The position numbers and the translations under genes are program-made. A DNA stretch of 64,000 nt from Chryseobacterium indologenes (lineage in GTDB: Bacteria; Bacteroidota; Bacteroidia; Flavobacteriales; Weeksellaceae), in NCBI GenBank assembly GCA_002439165.1, contig DJTE01000030.1, positions 70,110 through 134,109 of the forward strand. Reading direction: 5' to 3'. Under the pieces are notes generated by a model. The model saw only the letters and a list, made by a program, of their open reading frames with translations, did not search any database and was not told where the DNA came from. This document shows positions 61,930-64,000 of the stretch, piece by piece; within the stretch, counting starts at the first letter, position 1, and every line of letters begins with the position of its first letter.

Positions 61930-62481
61930 TTATGGCATCGATAAAGAAGAGGTTTTAGGAGGAGGTGCCAGATTGGTCATATTCATGGCTTCTATATCCT
62001 GTATGTCTGTATTTTCATCTGCCGTGGTTCTCGACCTTACTTTCCTTGTATCATTTTCAGGCATTCCGGAAGTAGGAACCAGAAATATCGTCTGATAGCC
62101 TGCATATTCAGGTTTTGCCATTTTGCTTTCAGGATGGTTTACCGGATATTTTCCCATGTAAATCCTGATTCCTATATTTTGTCTGCCCTGTTTTTTCGCC
62201 GTTTCCTTTACATACCGGATGTAACCTTCCATTTCTTCCAGCGAAAACCAGTACCACCTTGAGTCCGGTTCTCCATTTCTGTATTTGGTAAGGATCATGT
62301 AGTTGGTTTTGGTGTATTCATCAAACAACACCTTTCTTTCGTCGTAGCTGATCAGTTTCTTTTTATAACTTTCGTTTACAGGAGGTTGTTCCGAGCAGCC
62401 GGAGCAGCTTGTCATACAAAGACCCAATATAAGCAGCATGGAAAGCACACTTAAATTTCCAGATAAAAAAGTAGTTTTCAT
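61930..62481 (-). CDS. Lipoprotein of unknown function
   Basis: 183 residues from the ATG at 62479-62481; the longer frame from 62550 puts 23 residues before the signal. Signal peptide with lipobox MTSC (Cys near 26) followed by a further Cys pair (CSGC). The mature part contains YWFSLEEMEGYIRYV and GIRIYMGKYP. This is a pattern common in small Chryseobacterium lipoproteins. It is 9 bp upstream of the membrane protein gene, so it is probably part of the two-component operon as an envelope sensor component. Confidence 0.65.
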   Translation of the reverse strand: MKTTFLSGNLSVLSMLLILGLCMTSCSGCSEQPPVNESYKKKLISYDERKVLFDEYTKTNYMILTKYRNGEPDSRWYWFSLEEMEGYIRYVKETAKKQGRQNIGIRIYMGKYPVNHPESKMAKPEYAGYQTIFLVPTSGMPENDTRKVRSRTTADENTDIQDIEAMNMTNLAPPPKTSSLSMP

Positions 62482-62737
62482 TTCTTGTGGTTTATAATTT
62501 TCTATAACAAAATTACTCATCTTCCGTTCCAAAAAAAAGGGGAAAAACACTATTTTTTTGAAAAGAAATTAAAAAACACGCATTTTAATAATGAAATTAA
62601 TCAATTTCAACACTATCACAACAATATTCCTTAAAAGCACCTCTATGAATAATGCCTGTGTCATTGCCTTATCTTATACTTACTTTAAATTTACCGCTCA
62701 CTATATGATTCTTCTGATTTAAGAATTTCCCAATCAA

Positions 62738-62770
62738 AAACTCCCCGAAGTCTGATACTTCAGGGAGTTT
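62738..62770 (-). terminator. Terminator after the 62867 gene
   Basis: AAACTCCC-C-GAAGT / ACTTC-A-GGGAGTTT stem with a 5-base loop and, on the minus strand, five T after it. Lies about 100 bp beyond the stop codon. The rest of 62482-62866 shows nothing else supported. Confidence 0.75.
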
Positions 62771-62866
62771 CCACAGCTTTATCTTTAATGGCTTATCCGG
62801 TTAAAGGCAGCGCATCAGTTTCACAGGTAAAATTCTAAATTTTAAACAGGTCTCAGTATGAGCATC

Positions 62867-63343
62867 TTAATTATTTCTACCGGATCGTTTTCTGTCTACA
62901 AGAGACCAGTATAAATTTTCAAGTTCTTTGGGAGGAATACCGGAATCAAAGCTGGACGATTTATAAACGCCGTCATCAGTTGTAACCGTTATGACAGAAG
63001 CCAGCGCCCTGTCCGTAGCACTCCCGTTTGTGGGTGCCTGCAATGAAGCTATTGCAGAAAGATCTATCATTCCCGCCTGCTGTACTATTTTTTTCCAGTC
63101 TGAAGCTGCCAGTACAGAGGTTGTTACATTTCCGTTTAAGGAGGTTATTTTAGAACCGGGTATGAAAGTAATGATTCTGTTGGTTCCTCTTGTACGTTCT
63201 CTAATTTCCACTTTTTTGACTGTGCTTTTTTTCTGGGCCGTCTCTGTTTTTTCAACATCCGGCTTTTTCTGCTGTGATGTACAGTTTACACTACTCAGAA
63301 GAAGAGGGATCAGCAGGATTGACAGGAATTTCATTTTATTCAT
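62867..63343 (-). CDS. Hypothetical lipoprotein
   Basis: 158 residues. Lipobox SVNC (Cys at 21) with a Lys-rich linker, then a domain with TNRIITFIPGSKITS, SDWKKIVQQAGMIDLSAI and ITVTTDDGVYKSSSFD. I do not recognise the family. Flanked by its own terminator; monocistronic. Confidence 0.6.
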   Translation of the reverse strand: MNKMKFLSILLIPLLLSSVNCTSQQKKPDVEKTETAQKKSTVKKVEIRERTRGTNRIITFIPGSKITSLNGNVTTSVLAASDWKKIVQQAGMIDLSAIASLQAPTNGSATDRALASVITVTTDDGVYKSSSFDSGIPPKELENLYWSLVDRKRSGRNN

Positions 63344-63660
63344 TTTTTAACAGAGACAAATTACAAAAAAAATGATATTCACCAATCAATTGAAAAAGAT
63401 AAATAAAGTTTGTACAAAGTCCATCCACTCTAGCGAAGGTTATGGAAATTACTGTGTTTTCAGTGGTAAAACATCCTATATTTGCTTTAAAACAGAAAAA
63501 AACAACAATTCACATCTACCCTGCTGTATTTCAGTGAAATAATTTTCAAATCTCATCCAATTTAAAAAAATGCTTTATTTTCAACATTCAGAAAAACAGC
63601 AAAATAGTTTTTTGGGGATTCTGTGGCTAAAAATATTTTTTCATAAAATGTTTTTATTAT
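63344..63660. other. Intergenic region before tRNA operon 2
   Basis: About 380 bp to the tRNA-Pro gene, AT-rich. It has one isolated TATATTTG (63477-63484), which could start a short RNA or extend the tRNA transcript; no open frame follows it. No other structure recognised. Confidence 0.3.
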
Positions 63661-63674
63661 CCAAAAAAAGTTTC

Positions 63675-63682
63675 TATCTTTG
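63675..63682 (+). promoter_or_regulatory. -7 box (TATCTTTG) of tRNA operon 2
   Basis: Followed by GCACTCGCAA, the same bases as after the -7 box of tRNA operon 1 at 32741. A -33 TTTG is not evident. Confidence 0.65.
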
Positions 63683-63726
63683 CACTCGCAAAAACGAAGT
63701 AAAATTTGTTTAAGATGGCCTTCAAT

Positions 63727-63801
63727 CGGGGCGTAGCGTAGTCCGGTCATCGCGCCTGGTTTGGGACCAGGAGGTCGCAGGTTCGAATCCTGCCGCCCCG
63801 A
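63727..63801 (+). tRNA. tRNA-Pro (TGG), copy 2
   Basis: Identical over 75 nt to 32892-32966. Confidence 0.97.
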
Positions 63802-63818
63802 CTTATTTTCAAAAACAA

Positions 63819-63892
63819 GGGTGCGTAGCTCAGCTGGATAGAGCATCTGCCTTCTAAGCAGACGGTCAAAGGTTCGAATCCTTTCGCGCTCA
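63819..63892 (+). tRNA. tRNA-Arg (TCT), copy 2
   Basis: Identical over 74 nt to 33006-33079. The sequence after the 3' end differs between the copies, here leading to a terminator at 63896-63940. Confidence 0.97.
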
Positions 63893-63895
63893 CTT

Positions 63896-63940
63896 AATGA
63901 CACCATTAGGACAATTTAGGCCAAATGGTGTCATTTTTTT
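63896..63940 (+). terminator. Terminator of tRNA operon 2
   Basis: AATGACACCATT (63896-63907) pairs with AATGGTGTCATT (63924-63935), followed by a run of T to 63940. The last 60 bases of the window hold nothing recognisable. Confidence 0.85.
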
Positions 63941-64000
63941 ATGCCCCCTTCTTATTCGGCCTGTTTTAAAGTACTTTTCGGATCAAGCGCAAAAGTTGTG

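Noticed and set aside
63562..63906. An open frame on the minus strand across the second tRNA pair
   Set aside because: It is the complement of tRNA-Pro and tRNA-Arg, as are similar frames at 32827-33033 and 6549-6752.

Overview
The window looks like chromosome of a Chryseobacterium-type flavobacterium (Bacteroidota, Weeksellaceae). The base composition is AT-rich. Promoters match the Bacteroidota pattern TTTG-N19-21-TAnnTTTG. There is a type IX secretion cargo protein with a C-terminal sorting domain, a long LepB, a ParA/ParB/DUF5683/DapB/LepB/WbqC neighbourhood and a CrtI/CrtB/CrtZ/CarR-type carotenoid operon. Genus is inferred from gene content, not from a marker search.

Layout. 1-6.4 kb: a partial lipoprotein, a PAS-LuxR regulator with a divergent, palindrome-rich control region, a LytS/LytT-type two-component pair, and an Imm11-like orphan immunity gene preceded by what looks like a decayed toxin tail. 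6.5-9.6 kb: four identical tRNA-Asp genes, one of them separated from a tandem trio by a BspA/DUF285 type IX cargo gene and the decayed sorting domain of another. 9.7-16.6 kb: thioredoxin, cysteine desulfurase, a PrcB-like lipoprotein, then a tight four-gene cassette (HAD-IB phosphatase, SDR, DprE1-like oxidase, UbiA-type prenyltransferase) that parallels the mycobacterial decaprenyl-phospho-arabinose pathway, and two envelope lipoproteins. 16.7-25.2 kb: subtilase, WbqC, signal peptidase I, DapB, DUF5683, ParB, ParA, TonB. 25.7-32.7 kb: FkbM methyltransferase, flippase, two glycosyltransferases, aspartase, amidase. 32.8-33.5 kb: tRNA-Ser, tRNA-Pro and tRNA-Arg, followed by a small GIY-YIG nuclease gene wedged between duplicated tRNA-Arg 3' halves.

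34-52.7 kb reads as a stress and light-response stretch. It holds a Crp/Fnr regulator, a YoaK-like membrane protein and a minus-strand phrB-hemH-marR series. It then has a large signalling group (hybrid kinases, stand-alone receivers, CheB and CheR without chemoreceptors or a motor), a second Crp/Fnr regulator and an amphipathic stress-type protein. It ends with a carotenoid operon headed by a second marR. The two marR genes, phrB and crtI share a similar 15-bp element in their promoter regions, which suggests one regulon joining photolyase, ferrochelatase and zeaxanthin-type carotenoid synthesis.

53-59.2 kb is a LacI-controlled ketose utilisation operon (PfkB kinase, MFS permease, LamB-like porin, tagatose/psicose-type 3-epimerase) with two matching LacI palindromes. 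59.3-63.3 kb has a small winged-helix protein, a NarL-type two-component system with a membrane partner, and two lipoproteins. The window closes with a second tRNA-Pro/tRNA-Arg pair identical to the first.
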